Source: Methylomonas sp. MK1 (GTDB lineage Bacteria; Pseudomonadota; Gammaproteobacteria; Methylococcales; Methylomonadaceae). Taken from it: 64,000 nt of DNA. The position numbers and the translations under genes were made by a program. Each line of letters starts with the position of its first letter. Within the stretch, counting starts at the first letter, position 1. Of the stretch, positions 8,792 through 18,096 are shown one piece after another. The stretch is taken from NCBI RefSeq assembly GCF_000365425.1, contig NZ_AQOV01000001.1:2542001-2606000 (forward strand). Reading direction: 5' to 3'. A model generated the notes under the pieces. The model ran no database searches, was not told where the DNA came from, and worked only from the letters and a program-made list of their open reading frames with translations.

Positions 8792-9055
8792 CCAGTTTGA
8801 TGTAGGGTCGTTTTATCAATACATCATTGCGAAAATAATCTGTTGTAGCTAATTCGTTCATTGTTGGATTATAACGAATTGTTAGGCGTTGCCCTCATTT
8901 GCTCCACCACAAATCCGTATGGCAGAACCGGTTTACCCGGTATTCTACGAACGGCGGCCGTTACCCAGGAACCCCAGGTGTAATTAGCTTAATAAGGGTT
9001 CCACATTTTGCCGGCAACCGTTAGAATCGTTTTATATATCCAAGGCAAATCAGCG

Positions 9056-9634
9056 ATGGCTCTGGCAGAGAAATTAAAACTAAGCGCGGAAGACTACCTG
9101 CAAGGCGAGGCCTCGGCGCAAATAAAACATGAATATCTCGACGGCGAGGTTTGGGCCATGGTCGGTGCCAGCGATGCGCATGTTTCGATTGCGATGAATC
9201 TGGCGTTTCTTCTTAAACAAACACTAAAAGACACTCCTTGCCGCGCCTATATTTCCGACATGAAAGTCAATGTTGCTAAAGCCAACGCGTTTTTTTACCC
9301 CGATGTGCTGGTGACCTGCGAAGCCAAAGACCGCGACAACCGCCTGTTTAAACAACATCCGCTATTCATCGCCGAAGTACTATCTCCTTCCACCGAAGGT
9401 TTTGATCGCGGCGGCAAATTCGCCGCCTACCGCCAACTGGACAGCCTACAACATTATTGGCTGATCGACAGCCAAAGCCAAGCGATCGACTGTTTCGAGC
9501 TTACCGCGCAAGGCTGGTTGTTGCATAGTTTTTCCAACATCGGCGACCGTCTGCCGCTAGCCGGCTTGAACATTACGCTGGATTTAAACGCGATTTATGA
9601 GGACGTGCTGTTGGATCTTGCCGATCAGGTATGA
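9056..9634 (+). CDS. Uma2-family (DUF820) PD-(D/E)XK nuclease-fold protein
   Basis: A 192-residue protein of the Uma2 family, which has a restriction-endonuclease fold and no agreed role. The fold's catalytic elements can be traced: HEYLDGEVWAM early, FFYPDVLVTCE for the aspartate strand, and LFIAEVLSPSTEGFDRGGKFAAYRQ for the E-x-V strand and following helix. The C-terminus has the usual HYWLIDSQSQAIDCFEL strand pair. ATG 9056 is chosen because upstream codons do not look like family sequence. It is a monocistronic accessory gene; no partner is seen. Confidence 0.85.
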   Translation: MALAEKLKLSAEDYLQGEASAQIKHEYLDGEVWAMVGASDAHVSIAMNLAFLLKQTLKDTPCRAYISDMKVNVAKANAFFYPDVLVTCEAKDRDNRLFKQHPLFIAEVLSPSTEGFDRGGKFAAYRQLDSLQHYWLIDSQSQAIDCFELTAQGWLLHSFSNIGDRLPLAGLNITLDLNAIYEDVLLDLADQV

Positions 9635-9726
9635 TGTTCAGCTTTGTCATCGCCCAAGCGTGATTTCCGCTGTTGACCTGACCCCATTTCCTTTAACTTC
9701 CAAAGTACCACCCATTGAATAACACC

Positions 9727-11367
9727 ATGAAATTAGCAAAATCTTCCCGTTTTCCCGCCTGCCCCGGTCCTGTCGTTACCATCGTGCTGGATGGCGTGGG
9801 TATTTCGCCGCGCGAAGACGGCGATGCAGTGAAAGCCGCGCGCACACCTAATCTGGACCGTTACATGGCCAGCTATCCCATGACCAAACTGCTGGCGCAC
9901 GGCACCGCTGTCGGCATGCCCAGCGACGAAGATATGGGCAATAGCGAAGTCGGCCACAATGCCTTCGGCGCCGGTCGTGTGTTTGCCCAAGGCGCAAAAT
10001 TGGTCGCCGAATCCATCAGCAGCGGCCATCTCTGGCAAGGCCAAGCCTGGCACGATGTGGTCGCCACCGCCAAACAAGGCGGCACTTTGCATTTCTTAGG
10101 TCTGTTCTCCGACGGCAACGTGCATTCGCACATCGATCACTTAAAAGCGATGATCGAACGCGCAAAGCAAGAAGGTGTAGCCAAAGTACGCCTGCATATC
10201 CTGCTGGATGGGCGCGATGTCGGCGAGACTTCTGCCTTGGAGTATGTCGATCCGTTCGAAGCTTATCTGGACGGTTTGCGTAGCACTGAGTTCGACGTGG
10301 CGATTGCCTCGGGCGGCGGCCGGATGCAGATCACCATGGACCGCTACGAAGCCGACTGGAGCATGGTCAAGCGCGGCTGGGACATTCACGTACTGGGTCT
10401 GGGCAGACAATTTGCCAGTGCCCACGAAGCGATTGAAACCTTCCGCACCGAAGCCAACGTCATCGACCAGGATTTGCCTGGCTTCGTGATTGCCAAAGAC
10501 GGCAAACCGCTAGGTACTATCGTTGACGGCGATGCGGTGGTGTTTTTTAACTTCCGCGGCGACCGGTCTATCGAAATCTCCCGCGCCTTCATCGAAGAGC
10601 AATTCAGCCCATTCGAGCGCGGCCCACTGCTGAAAGTGACTTATGCCGGCATGATGCAATACGACGGCGACACCAAATTACCGCCACGCTTTTTGGTAGA
10701 GCCACCCACCATTGACCGCACCTTGGGCGAATATCTAGCTAAAAACGGCATCAGCCAATACGCGATCAGCGAAACCCAAAAATTCGGTCATGTGACCTAT
10801 TTCTGGAACGGCAACCGCTCCGGCAAGTTCGACGAGGCTTCCGAAACCTATGTAGAAATCCCCAGCGACGTCGTGCCCTTCGAACAACGGCCCTGGATGA
10901 AATGCGCGGAAATCACCGATACCTTGATAGACGCTGTGCGCAGCGGCAAATACAAATACCTGCGGGTCAATTACGCCAATGGCGACATGGTCGGCCATAC
11001 CGGTAACTTCGAAGCGGCGGTTACCGCCATGCAAGGTCTGGATTTGCAATTGGCGCGCTTGATTCCAGTGATTCTGGAAATGAACGGCACCGCCATCATC
11101 ACCGCCGACCACGGCAATGCCGATGAAATGTACGAGTTGGACAAAAAAGGCAATGTGACTCGCAACGCCGAAGGCCGCACCAAAGCCAAGACCTCGCACA
11201 CCTTAAACCCCGTGCCGTTTGTGCTGGTTTCCGGGGAAAATCCAGGTTTCACATTACGTCAGGACTTGCCGAAAGCGGGTCTGTCGAACGTGGCGGCGAC
11301 CATTTTGAATCTGCTGGGTTTTGAAGCACCGGAAGATTACGATCCCAGCTTGATCGAAGCCAACTAA
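9727..11367 (+). CDS. gpmI: 2,3-bisphosphoglycerate-independent phosphoglycerate mutase
   Basis: Interconverts 3- and 2-phosphoglycerate in glycolysis and gluconeogenesis using a phosphoserine intermediate and two Mn ions. The catalytic serine is in GNSEVGHN (S73). Other landmarks are VTIVLDGVG near the start, [23 protein letters not shown], the [15 protein letters not shown] segment and [12 protein letters not shown] near the end. The 546 residues are slightly above the 510-520 common in this family, through a short N-terminal extension. A TTG at 9715 is an alternative start; ATG 9727 is preferred. A terminator follows the gene. Confidence 0.96.
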   Translation: MKLAKSSRFPACPGPVVTIVLDGVGISPREDGDAVKAARTPNLDRYMASYPMTKLLAHGTAVGMPSDEDMGNSEVGHNAFGAGRVFAQGAKLVAESISSGHLWQGQAWHDVVATAKQGGTLHFLGLFSDGNVHSHIDHLKAMIERAKQEGVAKVRLHILLDGRDVGETSALEYVDPFEAYLDGLRSTEFDVAIASGGGRMQITMDRYEADWSMVKRGWDIHVLGLGRQFASAHEAIETFRTEANVIDQDLPGFVIAKDGKPLGTIVDGDAVVFFNFRGDRSIEISRAFIEEQFSPFERGPLLKVTYAGMMQYDGDTKLPPRFLVEPPTIDRTLGEYLAKNGISQYAISETQKFGHVTYFWNGNRSGKFDEASETYVEIPSDVVPFEQRPWMKCAEITDTLIDAVRSGKYKYLRVNYANGDMVGHTGNFEAAVTAMQGLDLQLARLIPVILEMNGTAIITADHGNADEMYELDKKGNVTRNAEGRTKAKTSHTLNPVPFVLVSGENPGFTLRQDLPKAGLSNVAATILNLLGFEAPEDYDPSLIEAN

Positions 11368-11389
11368 GCGAAAACTGCCGCTGGTTTAT

Positions 11390-11424
11390 AAACCGCCTAC
11401 CGGCCTGCCGCTAGGCGGTTTTTA
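11390..11424 (+). terminator. Rho-independent terminator of gpmI
   Basis: AACCGCCTA (11391-11399) pairs with TAGGCGGTT (11412-11420), and a T-rich run follows. It is placed 23 bases after the gpmI stop. Confidence 0.8.
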
Positions 11425-11474
11425 TTGCTTGGTACAAATCAGTACCCCACTGACTGAACAACTTGGACACCCCA

Positions 11475-12272
11475 ATGGCTTATCCCGAACGCATCGTCTG
11501 TTTAACAGATGAAACTACCGAAACCTTGTATTTGCTGGGCGAACAAGCACGCATCGTCGGTATCTCCGGCTATACGGTCAGGCCACCCCAAGCGCGCAAA
11601 GAAAAACCCAAAGTCTCGGCATTTACTAGCGCCAAAATCGACAAAATTCTGGCGCTGGAGCCGGATCTGGTGCTGGGCTTTTCCAATTTGCAAGCCGACA
11701 TCGCCGCGGATTTAATCCGGGCCGGCGTTGAGATGCACGTGTTTAACCAACGCTCGGCGGACGGTATTTTGAAAATGATCGGCTTGCTGGGCGCGATGGT
11801 CGGCGTTCCGGAAAAAGCGGCTGTGCTAGTCGCTCAATACCGGCAGCAACTGGAAACCGTTCGCCAAAACAGTCTTAAGTTTGCCAAGCGCCCTAAAGTG
11901 TATTTTGAAGAGTGGGATGAGCCGATGATTTCCGGCATCCGCTGGGTATCGGAGTTGATTAGCATCGCCGGTGGCGACGACTGCTTTGCCGAGCTATCCA
12001 CCGAACATTCCGCCAAGCAGCGTATCATCGCCGATCCGCAAGAGGTGGTGCGCCGCGCGCCGGATATTATCATCGGCTCCTGGTGCGGCAAAAAATTCCG
12101 CCCAGATCATCTGGCTGTGCGCCCCGGCTGGAATAGTATTCCCGCCGTGCAACAGCAGCGGGTTTACGAAATTAAATCTTGCGATATTTTACAACCTGGC
12201 CCAGCCTCGCTCAGCGACGGTTTGGCCCAATTGAGCCGAATCATCGATGATTGGCAGCGAGATTTTTCTTAG
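11475..12272 (+). CDS. BtuF-like periplasmic-binding-fold protein lacking a signal peptide
   Basis: A 265-residue class III substrate-binding-protein fold, as in cobalamin- or iron-chelate-binding proteins. The pattern is clear: PERIVCLTDETTETLYLLG, KIDKILALEPDLVLG, then the long linking helix KMIGLLGAMVG and the second lobe with VVRRAPDIIIGSWCG and RVYEIKSCDILQPG. It starts directly at the fold with no signal peptide, whichever start (TTG 11463 or ATG 11475) is used, so it should stay in the cytoplasm. No transporter gene adjoins it. Ligand unknown; a cobalamin-related role is a guess from family similarity. Confidence 0.75.
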   Translation: MAYPERIVCLTDETTETLYLLGEQARIVGISGYTVRPPQARKEKPKVSAFTSAKIDKILALEPDLVLGFSNLQADIAADLIRAGVEMHVFNQRSADGILKMIGLLGAMVGVPEKAAVLVAQYRQQLETVRQNSLKFAKRPKVYFEEWDEPMISGIRWVSELISIAGGDDCFAELSTEHSAKQRIIADPQEVVRRAPDIIIGSWCGKKFRPDHLAVRPGWNSIPAVQQQRVYEIKSCDILQPGPASLSDGLAQLSRIIDDWQRDFS

Positions 12273-12380
12273 CCTAACAGGTACTCAACCCCGTTCAATA
12301 GCGCAGACAATAGCTGTTAATTAATCACGCCGAATCAGATGGAATAGTTCATATAAAAAACCAGGCTTAAATCTTAATCT

Positions 12381-12450
12381 CCTCTTCGAAAGGGATTCTT
12401 CATGCCACCCCAAATTTCAGGGAGCTTGATCCATTAAATCATCGAAGAGG
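12381..12450 (+). promoter_or_regulatory. Leader stem able to hide the ribosome site of the secreted-protein gene
   Basis: CCTCTTCGA at 12381-12389 is the exact complement of TCGAAGAGG at 12442-12450. The latter contains the GAGG ribosome site six bases before ATG 12457. Pairing across the 52-base loop would block translation. Seen directly; regulatory use is inference. Confidence 0.45.
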
Positions 12451-12456
12451 TCTAAC

Positions 12457-12798
12457 ATGAAAACGCCAGAATTATTTTTCCTGACCGCCGTTTTGCTCAG
12501 CGCCAGCGCCACTGCCTATGCCAAGCCGACAGGTGGAGGCACAACACCCAAACCGGTATGCAAGACTTTTGATATTCCCACGATTATTTGTCCAGACGGC
12601 TGGACCATAGCCGACGACCTGAGCAACGGCACCAATAAATGTACAACCGGCTTTATCAAAAGAACTTTCTGCAAAAATGTCGCTGTGCGTAGCGGTTTTC
12701 AAGGTAACGTCGAAGTCATCAACGCCGGCTCCAAACTGTTTGAATTTGTGCAGCCAGTCGATGAATCCGGCGAACCTATAGCCATAGAAGCCGAATAA
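12457..12798 (+). CDS. Small secreted cysteine-containing protein, unknown function
   Basis: A 113-residue exported protein. Residues 1-22 are a signal peptide (hydrophobic core FFLTAVLLSASATAYA). The mature part begins with a Gly/Thr/Pro-rich KPTGGGTTPKP stretch and has four cysteines (in PVCKTF, IICPDG, NKCTTG, TFCKN) that could form two disulfides in the periplasm. I do not recognise the family. It stands alone; its leader can fold over its own ribosome site. Confidence 0.7.
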   Translation: MKTPELFFLTAVLLSASATAYAKPTGGGTTPKPVCKTFDIPTIICPDGWTIADDLSNGTNKCTTGFIKRTFCKNVAVRSGFQGNVEVINAGSKLFEFVQPVDESGEPIAIEAE

Positions 12799-12936
12799 AC
12801 TGATTTTGCCGGCCAAAGCAATCATCAAATCTGTATTGGGCTAAGGTAAGTAGCCCAATACAGCGTCATATAGTTGGACGGCAACTTCAAATCAGTAGTG
12901 GCGTCGCTTAAATTTTTCCGCTGAGCTGGCCCGTCG

Positions 12937-14145
12937 TTATAAAAACCGCTGGGGATCTACCCCACATTTCGCGGGCACTTCAAACGAGGCGATGCGGTCA
13001 TTACAACCGGGTTTGGACAGATCGAAATCCGCGGGAGACGTGTAACGGCGAGTCCGACTATTGAATACCACCCTCACCCTGGGGTGCAGCAAATTTTCAT
13101 GATGCTGTTCGACCACCACAGCCAGATAGCCACTCTCCAACCGCACCAGGGTGCCGACAGGGTAAATGCCTATGCTGCGGATAAATTGATGCACCAGTGT
13201 CAGATTGAAATGGTGGTCACTCCATTCCAACAATTTTCTTAACACTTCCGTCGGTTCGATGCCGGTGTGATAGATACGCGTGGAGGTCAGCGCATCGTAG
13301 ACATCCACCACTGACGCCATCTGCCCGTACAGGCTGATTTCATCACCCTTCAGGCCCAATGGATAGCCGCTACCGTCGTAGCACTCGTGATGCTCGGCCG
13401 CAACACTGAGCGTGATCGGTGAAATATCCGGCGTTTTTTCCAATACCTGACAGCCGTAGCGCACATGATTTTTCATGATCTCGAATTCGCTTTCCGTCAG
13501 TTTTCCCGGTTTGTTGAGGATGTTATTCGGTACCTGCATTTTGCCGATGTCGTGCAGCAAACCGCCCAGCCCGACCTGTTCGATGAGTTTGCGGTCGATA
13601 TCCAAGGCTCTGCAAAAACTGATCAGCAAGGTGCCGACCGCCACGGAATGCTGAAAAGTATATTTATCGGCCTGCTTGATTCTGAGCAGACTGACAATGG
13701 CATCCGGGTTACGGAAAATCGAATCGATGATGCCGGAAACCACCGGTTCAACCTGCTCCAATTCAACCTGCTTGCCCAGCCGGCAATCCTGCAGGACGTT
13801 ATGTACGATGCGATTGGCTTCGCGGCAGACTTGCTTGGCTTTAACCCGTTCCTTTTCGACGCTAACCAGCGGTGGCGGCACACGCTTGAGCGTTCGCCCC
13901 AAGTGCTGCATATGTGCATCAAGTTGCCGGTTTATGTCATGAACCGTCGGTGCCTCCGGCATATCCGGCCCGAGCGTGGTGTCGATGTAGACTTGGCGAA
14001 TGCCGTAGGCGGCGATTCTTTCGATGTCTTGCGCGGATTCGATGAAAAAACTGTTACGCAAGAACGGGTGGTCTATCCAGGGACAGTTGATGTTGTGGAT
14101 AAACATTTTGGGCTTCAGGTCGGCTACATCGATTTTTTTGATCAT
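12937..14145 (-). CDS. HD-GYP domain cyclic-di-GMP phosphodiesterase with DUF3391
   Basis: A 402-residue cytoplasmic enzyme expected to degrade c-di-GMP. Residues about 1-130 are the DUF3391 domain common in front of HD-GYP. The catalytic domain shows the metal pair H198-D199 in LLHDIGKMQVP, and the HD-GYP block AEHHECYDGSGYP (about 251-262) followed by QMASVVDVYDALTS. All expected metal ligands appear intact. It is monocistronic and has no sensor or receiver domain, so DUF3391 is the only candidate input. Its product links to the PilZ effector at 974-1723 through the same signal. Confidence 0.93.
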   Translation of the reverse strand: MIKKIDVADLKPKMFIHNINCPWIDHPFLRNSFFIESAQDIERIAAYGIRQVYIDTTLGPDMPEAPTVHDINRQLDAHMQHLGRTLKRVPPPLVSVEKERVKAKQVCREANRIVHNVLQDCRLGKQVELEQVEPVVSGIIDSIFRNPDAIVSLLRIKQADKYTFQHSVAVGTLLISFCRALDIDRKLIEQVGLGGLLHDIGKMQVPNNILNKPGKLTESEFEIMKNHVRYGCQVLEKTPDISPITLSVAAEHHECYDGSGYPLGLKGDEISLYGQMASVVDVYDALTSTRIYHTGIEPTEVLRKLLEWSDHHFNLTLVHQFIRSIGIYPVGTLVRLESGYLAVVVEQHHENLLHPRVRVVFNSRTRRYTSPADFDLSKPGCNDRIASFEVPAKCGVDPQRFL

Positions 14146-14449
14146 TGCGCATTTGCCTGCCGAATTGCGACTGAATTGCGGTACGTTTATTAACCCGGGG
14201 CTTAAATTCCCTGGAATCGTGATTCCCGCGAAGACGCAGGCGACGATATTGAAGGGCCGGATTCATAGCGGGTTAGCTGTAAGTGTATCAGCAGTGGTCG
14301 TGGCCATAGCAGTAACCAATAAAGCCACTAAAACAATCCCTAATCCTCGTGCCGGGATCATCAAAAAACACGCAAAAATTGGCAATCGCCAGCCGCTGAG
14401 CTAACCTAGACGATCCCGTTAACTGCTAATTTAGGGAATACACAGAACC

Positions 14450-14857
14450 ATGCTGCGTTACGACCGCTCTCGATATATAGCTTTAGGGCTGCCAGCTTTG
14501 CTGAATGCTTTGGCACTACCCTTGTATGCGCATCAGATAACGACCCGCGGGTCGTCCGACGAATATGCCGTGCCGTTTTACCTAATTATCGCCTTGGCAT
14601 GCGGCTTATTCGGTGTATCCGCCATGATAAAACGCTGCCGCGACATCGGCTCTTCGGCCTGGGGAATATTGCTCGGATTTTTGTTCGCGCCACCGCTGAT
14701 GCTGTTGGTCGCTTTGGTATTAATATTCGCCCCCAGCAATCCGGCCGCCGACCAACTCGAAGCCCCGGCCTTGCGCCCTACTTTCGATATCTGGTTTACC
14801 GGCTTTCTGTTATTGGTAAGCCCGTGGATGCCGGTGCTATTAGTAAGGGCTTTGTAA
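14450..14857 (+). CDS. DUF805-like membrane protein
   Basis: A 135-residue inner-membrane protein with four predicted helices (residues about 10-28, 42-62, 70-95, 110-130). The loop IKRCRDIGSSAWGILLG is the DUF805 hallmark, and LIFAPSNPAADQ resembles the family's post-helix loop. It is diverged from the classical form. No partner or function can be named. ATG 14450 follows a short non-coding stretch after the divergent HD-GYP gene. Confidence 0.7.
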   Translation: MLRYDRSRYIALGLPALLNALALPLYAHQITTRGSSDEYAVPFYLIIALACGLFGVSAMIKRCRDIGSSAWGILLGFLFAPPLMLLVALVLIFAPSNPAADQLEAPALRPTFDIWFTGFLLLVSPWMPVLLVRAL

Positions 14858-14974
14858 GCGCGTATTCCAATCAGCTGGTTTGAACCTTTTCAAGATTATC
14901 AACCATGCCCTTAGACGCCCCTAAAGCCTTGGTTCCCGGATAGGCAAGAATCTGCTAATCCGACCCTTAATTAT

Positions 14975-15035
14975 CGTCGCTCCCGCGCAGATGGGAACCC
15001 AACGGTCTTGGATTCCCGCTTTCGCGAGAATGACA
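14975..15035. repeat. Inverted pair of REP-like units
   Basis: Two copies of a unit of about 27 bases face each other. One (14975-15001, minus sense) reads TGGGTTCCCATCTGCGCGGG and on. The other (15009-15035, plus sense) reads TGGATTCCCGCTTTCGCGAG and on. Both fit the common proteobacterial form TGGRTTCCCRYYTnCGCGRGARYGAC. A weaker, partial copy is near 14216-14240. Confidence 0.65.
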
Positions 15036-15096
15036 GCGGCAGGCTTATTCGGGCGATACAGGCGGAACGCCCGAAGGCGTCCGCCAAGAGTTGAGC

Positions 15097-15366
15097 TCAT
15101 TTTGTATTTCTGGGATAGCTGTAAATAGCTTGTCCATAGGCCTTATCGACATAAATCATATCTTTTTCCGCTACCACAACAGGCGCAAGCGGATTGGGAT
15201 AACTATGTATGCCGCGATTGTGCGCGGGATTGTCGTAAACCACTTCAGCAACCCAACTATTTAAAAAGCCGCCGGAGGCGATGCGATCACCCTGTGCTTG
15301 AACACTTGTCGAAACAAGAGCGGCAGTAAGGACGATAGCAACTTGGATGGTGTTTAAGGTTTTCAT
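15097..15366 (-). CDS. Small secreted protein, unknown function
   Basis: An 89-residue exported protein. Signal peptide residues 1-24 end SVQA before QGDRIASGG. The mature part is about 65 residues without cysteines and has a repeated S-Y-P pair (GIHSYPNPLAP and AIYSYPRNTK). AGGAG lies before ATG 15366. Not recognised; possibly a periplasmic or envelope peptide. Confidence 0.65.
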   Translation of the reverse strand: MKTLNTIQVAIVLTAALVSTSVQAQGDRIASGGFLNSWVAEVVYDNPAHNRGIHSYPNPLAPVVVAEKDMIYVDKAYGQAIYSYPRNTK

Positions 15367-15942
15367 GATAAGTCTCCTGGTAATAATTGTTATGAACCGG
15401 CCGTATCTGTTACTGACATTCCGTTGGTAAGAACGGTATTTTCCGACTGGGTTAATAAATCACTGGAAATCTGATTGGAAATTCAACCGATCCAGCTTGG
15501 GGACCATTGTGAACAAACCCCTGCAACAAATAAAATTGATTGTTTTTATAGCTTCAATAGATTTTACATATAGTAAATTCCTTCCCGACTTGTCGAATAT
15601 AACGGCGTTCTCAGTATCGCCAGCGGGCGATGATTGGCTTTGTTCATCAGCGCTGCAAAACCTGTCGAATACTTTACATTTCACACGCAAAACTGCGGAT
15701 TTGGCGGGGAACGAACCAGATTTACCCAGTTAAGTCCCAACACCCTATTGCCGACTTTTCATCTGTTTCCAACGAATAATCAGTGAGTTGGCAGGATCAT
15801 CATCTCCAGAAATCCGGCGCCAAGACTGATGGCATCAAAATTGATAGGGTTTAACGATAAGATGGAAATCTCCCGGCGTTGCGCTGACCTTCCGGTCATG
15901 GCCGGGCATTTGTTCAGACATGGCTTTGGAATTTAAATACCT
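15367..15942. other. Non-coding stretch, 576 bases
   Basis: Short overlapping frames occur on both strands near 15460-15733, but none has a ribosome site, family sequence or protein-like composition. The part near 15366 holds the leader of the secreted-protein gene. The part before 15943 should hold the promoter of the ApaH-like gene. Nothing else is recognised. Confidence 0.5.
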
Positions 15943-16725
15943 ATGACCACCTATGCCATCGGCAGCGTAAACGGCGATTACCAAAGACTTATGCAACTTC
16001 TGACGACTATCGGCTTCGATCCGTTGGAAGACCGGCTATGGTTTGCCGGCAATCTTGTCAATCACGGGCCGGAATCTTTGCAGGTACTGCGTTACGTTAA
16101 AAGTCTGGGCAAGGCGGCAGTCGCGGTATTGGGCAAACAAGAACTCCATCTCCTCAGCGTTGCGCTCGGCTACGCCCAATTGGGCCCGGATGATAATTTG
16201 GATGAAATTCTTAACGCACCGGACCGGGACGAGTTATTGAAATGGCTGCGGCTGCGCAGCCTGATTCATCACGATTCCAAGCTTAATTTTACGTTGGTGA
16301 ATGCCGGTCTTCCTGGCGAATGGACTTTCAGCCAGGCGCTGACTTTTGCGTATGAAGTGGAATCGGTTTTATCGGGAAGCAATTACGCGGCGTTTCTGGA
16401 AAACCGCAAGCAAGACCAGTCGCGCTGGCATGCCAAACTGCGCGGCTGGAAACGACTGAATTTTATTGCCAATGCTTACACGCAAATGGCGTATTGTAAC
16501 GAGCAAGGCAAGCTGGATTTTAAAGCAACGGGCTCAGTCTATTCTCAACCAGCCGGTTTAATGCCTTGGTATCGTGTACCCAACCGACTGACATCGCAAT
16601 TGAACATAGTTTTTGCCGATGACGCGCATTTTGCCGATAGTGATTGCGTGGGCTTCTATCCGCTGCCCGCTTTGTCGGCGTTGTCATTATCGACACCCGG
16701 CGAAATGATCGCAGCAATGTCTTAA
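15943..16725 (+). CDS. ApaH homologue with all catalytic residues replaced (pseudoenzyme)
   Basis: A 260-residue protein that aligns without gaps over its first 70 residues to diadenosine tetraphosphatase ApaH (GPxSLxVLRYVKSLG and LHLL are kept), and again at GLxxW, ELRGxxRLxFIxNAxTxM and LxPWYxxPxR. The metal and phosphate ligands are gone: GDVHG is GSVNG (positions 7-11), GDLVxRG is GNLVNHG (36-42), GNHD is GKQE (64-67), AHAG is VNAG, and the late FGHW is FADD. Ap4A hydrolysis is therefore very unlikely. The frame is intact and full length minus about 20 C-terminal residues, so it is probably selected for another role such as binding or regulation. The gene stands alone. Confidence 0.85.
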   Translation: MTTYAIGSVNGDYQRLMQLLTTIGFDPLEDRLWFAGNLVNHGPESLQVLRYVKSLGKAAVAVLGKQELHLLSVALGYAQLGPDDNLDEILNAPDRDELLKWLRLRSLIHHDSKLNFTLVNAGLPGEWTFSQALTFAYEVESVLSGSNYAAFLENRKQDQSRWHAKLRGWKRLNFIANAYTQMAYCNEQGKLDFKATGSVYSQPAGLMPWYRVPNRLTSQLNIVFADDAHFADSDCVGFYPLPALSALSLSTPGEMIAAMS

Positions 16726-16775
16726 TGAGCGTTTGTTTGAACTCAGCCTGTCCTGCCGGACCAGCCAATTTAAAC

Positions 16776-17501
16776 TCATTTTTTAAAGCCCAGGGCTGTA
16801 TCGGCCCCTTTCACATTACTCAAATTTGCGTCATCAAAGTTGGCACTTCTAAAATCCGCGCCGGAAATGGTCGCACCGTCTAAATTAGCACCGGACAAGT
16901 CCGCCCAGATAAACTGACCGCCGCTTAAATTGGCATGGCGGAGCGATGTATTGCTCATCAGCGCATAATTAAAATTAGCGCCGCTCAAATCCGCATCGTT
17001 CAGTATCGCATTGTTGATTTCCAGCTTATCGCGCAGTTGCCGCGGACTCGCGGAATTGGGACCTAAATTGGCCTGTGCTAATTTGGCGCCCGCGAAATTA
17101 ACATTGTTCAGCGATCCGGTCACACGACTGCGGCTCAGGTCCGCGCCGGATAAGTCGGCATAATCCATCAGCACGCCATATAAGCTGGCATAGGATAAAT
17201 TGGCATTCTGCAAATTCGCATTACGCATCTGCGCAAGATTCAGATTGACACCTACCAACCTAGCCGCCGTTAGCTTTGCACCGTCAAGATTGCTGGAAAA
17301 CAAGTCGGCTTTATTGAAATCGATCCCGGATAAATCCAAACCCGACAGGTCTTTCTTGATCAAGTTCGGCCGCTGACTGCCGGCTTCAGCTATAATCGCG
17401 ATAACACCTTCTCGAGTGAGTTCCGCCGCAGCGCACGGCAATAGCCAAAAACCCAAACCGAAAGCTACCAATGTTTGGCAAACACCGGAATCGTATTGCA
17501 T
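16776..17501 (-). CDS. Exported pentapeptide-repeat protein
   Basis: A 241-residue protein with an N-terminal hydrophobic segment ending PCAAAE (probable signal peptide), a short helical linker with TREGVIAIIAEAG, then about 30 pentapeptide repeats of the A(D/N)Lxx type from residue 50 to 235 (for example ADLSGADLS, ANLQNANLS, ADLSGANLDGA). These repeats form a square beta-helix. An interruption at about residues 150-165 (NSASPRQLRDKLE) divides the helix in two. Export makes a gyrase-protecting Qnr role unlikely; a periplasmic scaffold is more plausible. Function unknown. Confidence 0.85.
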   Translation of the reverse strand: MQYDSGVCQTLVAFGLGFWLLPCAAAELTREGVIAIIAEAGSQRPNLIKKDLSGLDLSGIDFNKADLFSSNLDGAKLTAARLVGVNLNLAQMRNANLQNANLSYASLYGVLMDYADLSGADLSRSRVTGSLNNVNFAGAKLAQANLGPNSASPRQLRDKLEINNAILNDADLSGANFNYALMSNTSLRHANLSGGQFIWADLSGANLDGATISGADFRSANFDDANLSNVKGADTALGFKK

Positions 17502-17694
17502 AACTACTCCTCAAAGCGGGTTAGACGGACACAAGGACCGCCATCTTGCGAGTTTCAGTGCATCATAATCCAATAAATCAGGCTTTAGGCAAATTTTCCC
17601 ACCCTATAGAAGCACTACTTCAGGCCAGTCATGATTAAGGGCTTACCGGCAAGTTATACACTTTTCGCAACACAACCAAGGTAGGCTTTATACC

Positions 17695-17964
17695 GTGAAC
17701 GCGTTCTGTCATAAATTATTGAGTTTGGCACTGATACTAGCGCTACCCGGTTTAGGCTGTTTCAGCTATTACACGCTTGAAGAAGCCGGTCCAAACACCG
17801 CGCTACCGGCGTTAGCGTTCATGATAGCGTATCCGGCCTTACTGATTTCCCTGACAATCCTCATCATGCTGCGAGTTTCGAAAAAACCGTCCCGTCCAGG
17901 CACTTGGCTGGCGGGAAGCTGTTTAATCATTTCGGCGGTGATCCTGCTGATTGCCCGCCTGTAG
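17695..17964 (+). CDS. Small membrane protein, three predicted helices
   Basis: An 89-residue protein starting with GTG. Helices are at about residues 7-25, 36-58 and 70-88, with a short basic loop VSKKPSRPG between the second and third. Cys22 follows the first helix. It is not recognised, and the composition is that of a real membrane protein. It precedes the chemoreceptor by 130 bases in the same direction, possibly without co-transcription. Confidence 0.5.
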   Translation: MNAFCHKLLSLALILALPGLGCFSYYTLEEAGPNTALPALAFMIAYPALLISLTILIMLRVSKKPSRPGTWLAGSCLIISAVILLIARL

Positions 17965-18096
17965 AACATAAAACGGCTTAACAAGCTCACCGCCGCGCTA
18001 AGCCGCCGATTAAATTTACTAGATACTTTCCAAAAAACATAAAACAACTATAGTTGCCTGCAAACGCGCCTCAACAACATTGCCAGGATCTTAACT

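Noticed and set aside
8853..8888. attC-like sequence (TAATTCGTT then AACGAATTGTTAGGC)
   Set aside because: The right end fits the GTTRRRY core and the arms pair, but no matching left core, no integrase and no cassette array were found. It is most likely chance or a relic.
9670..9690. TTGACCTGACCCCATTT motif before gpmI, with a shorter TTTGACCCCATT at 29131
   Set aside because: Resembles fragments left beside mobile repeats in other genomes, but the two copies are short and no element boundaries could be drawn.
15460..15733. Overlapping frames of 76 and 78 codons on opposite strands
   Set aside because: No ribosome site, no family resemblance and no coding-like composition on either strand.
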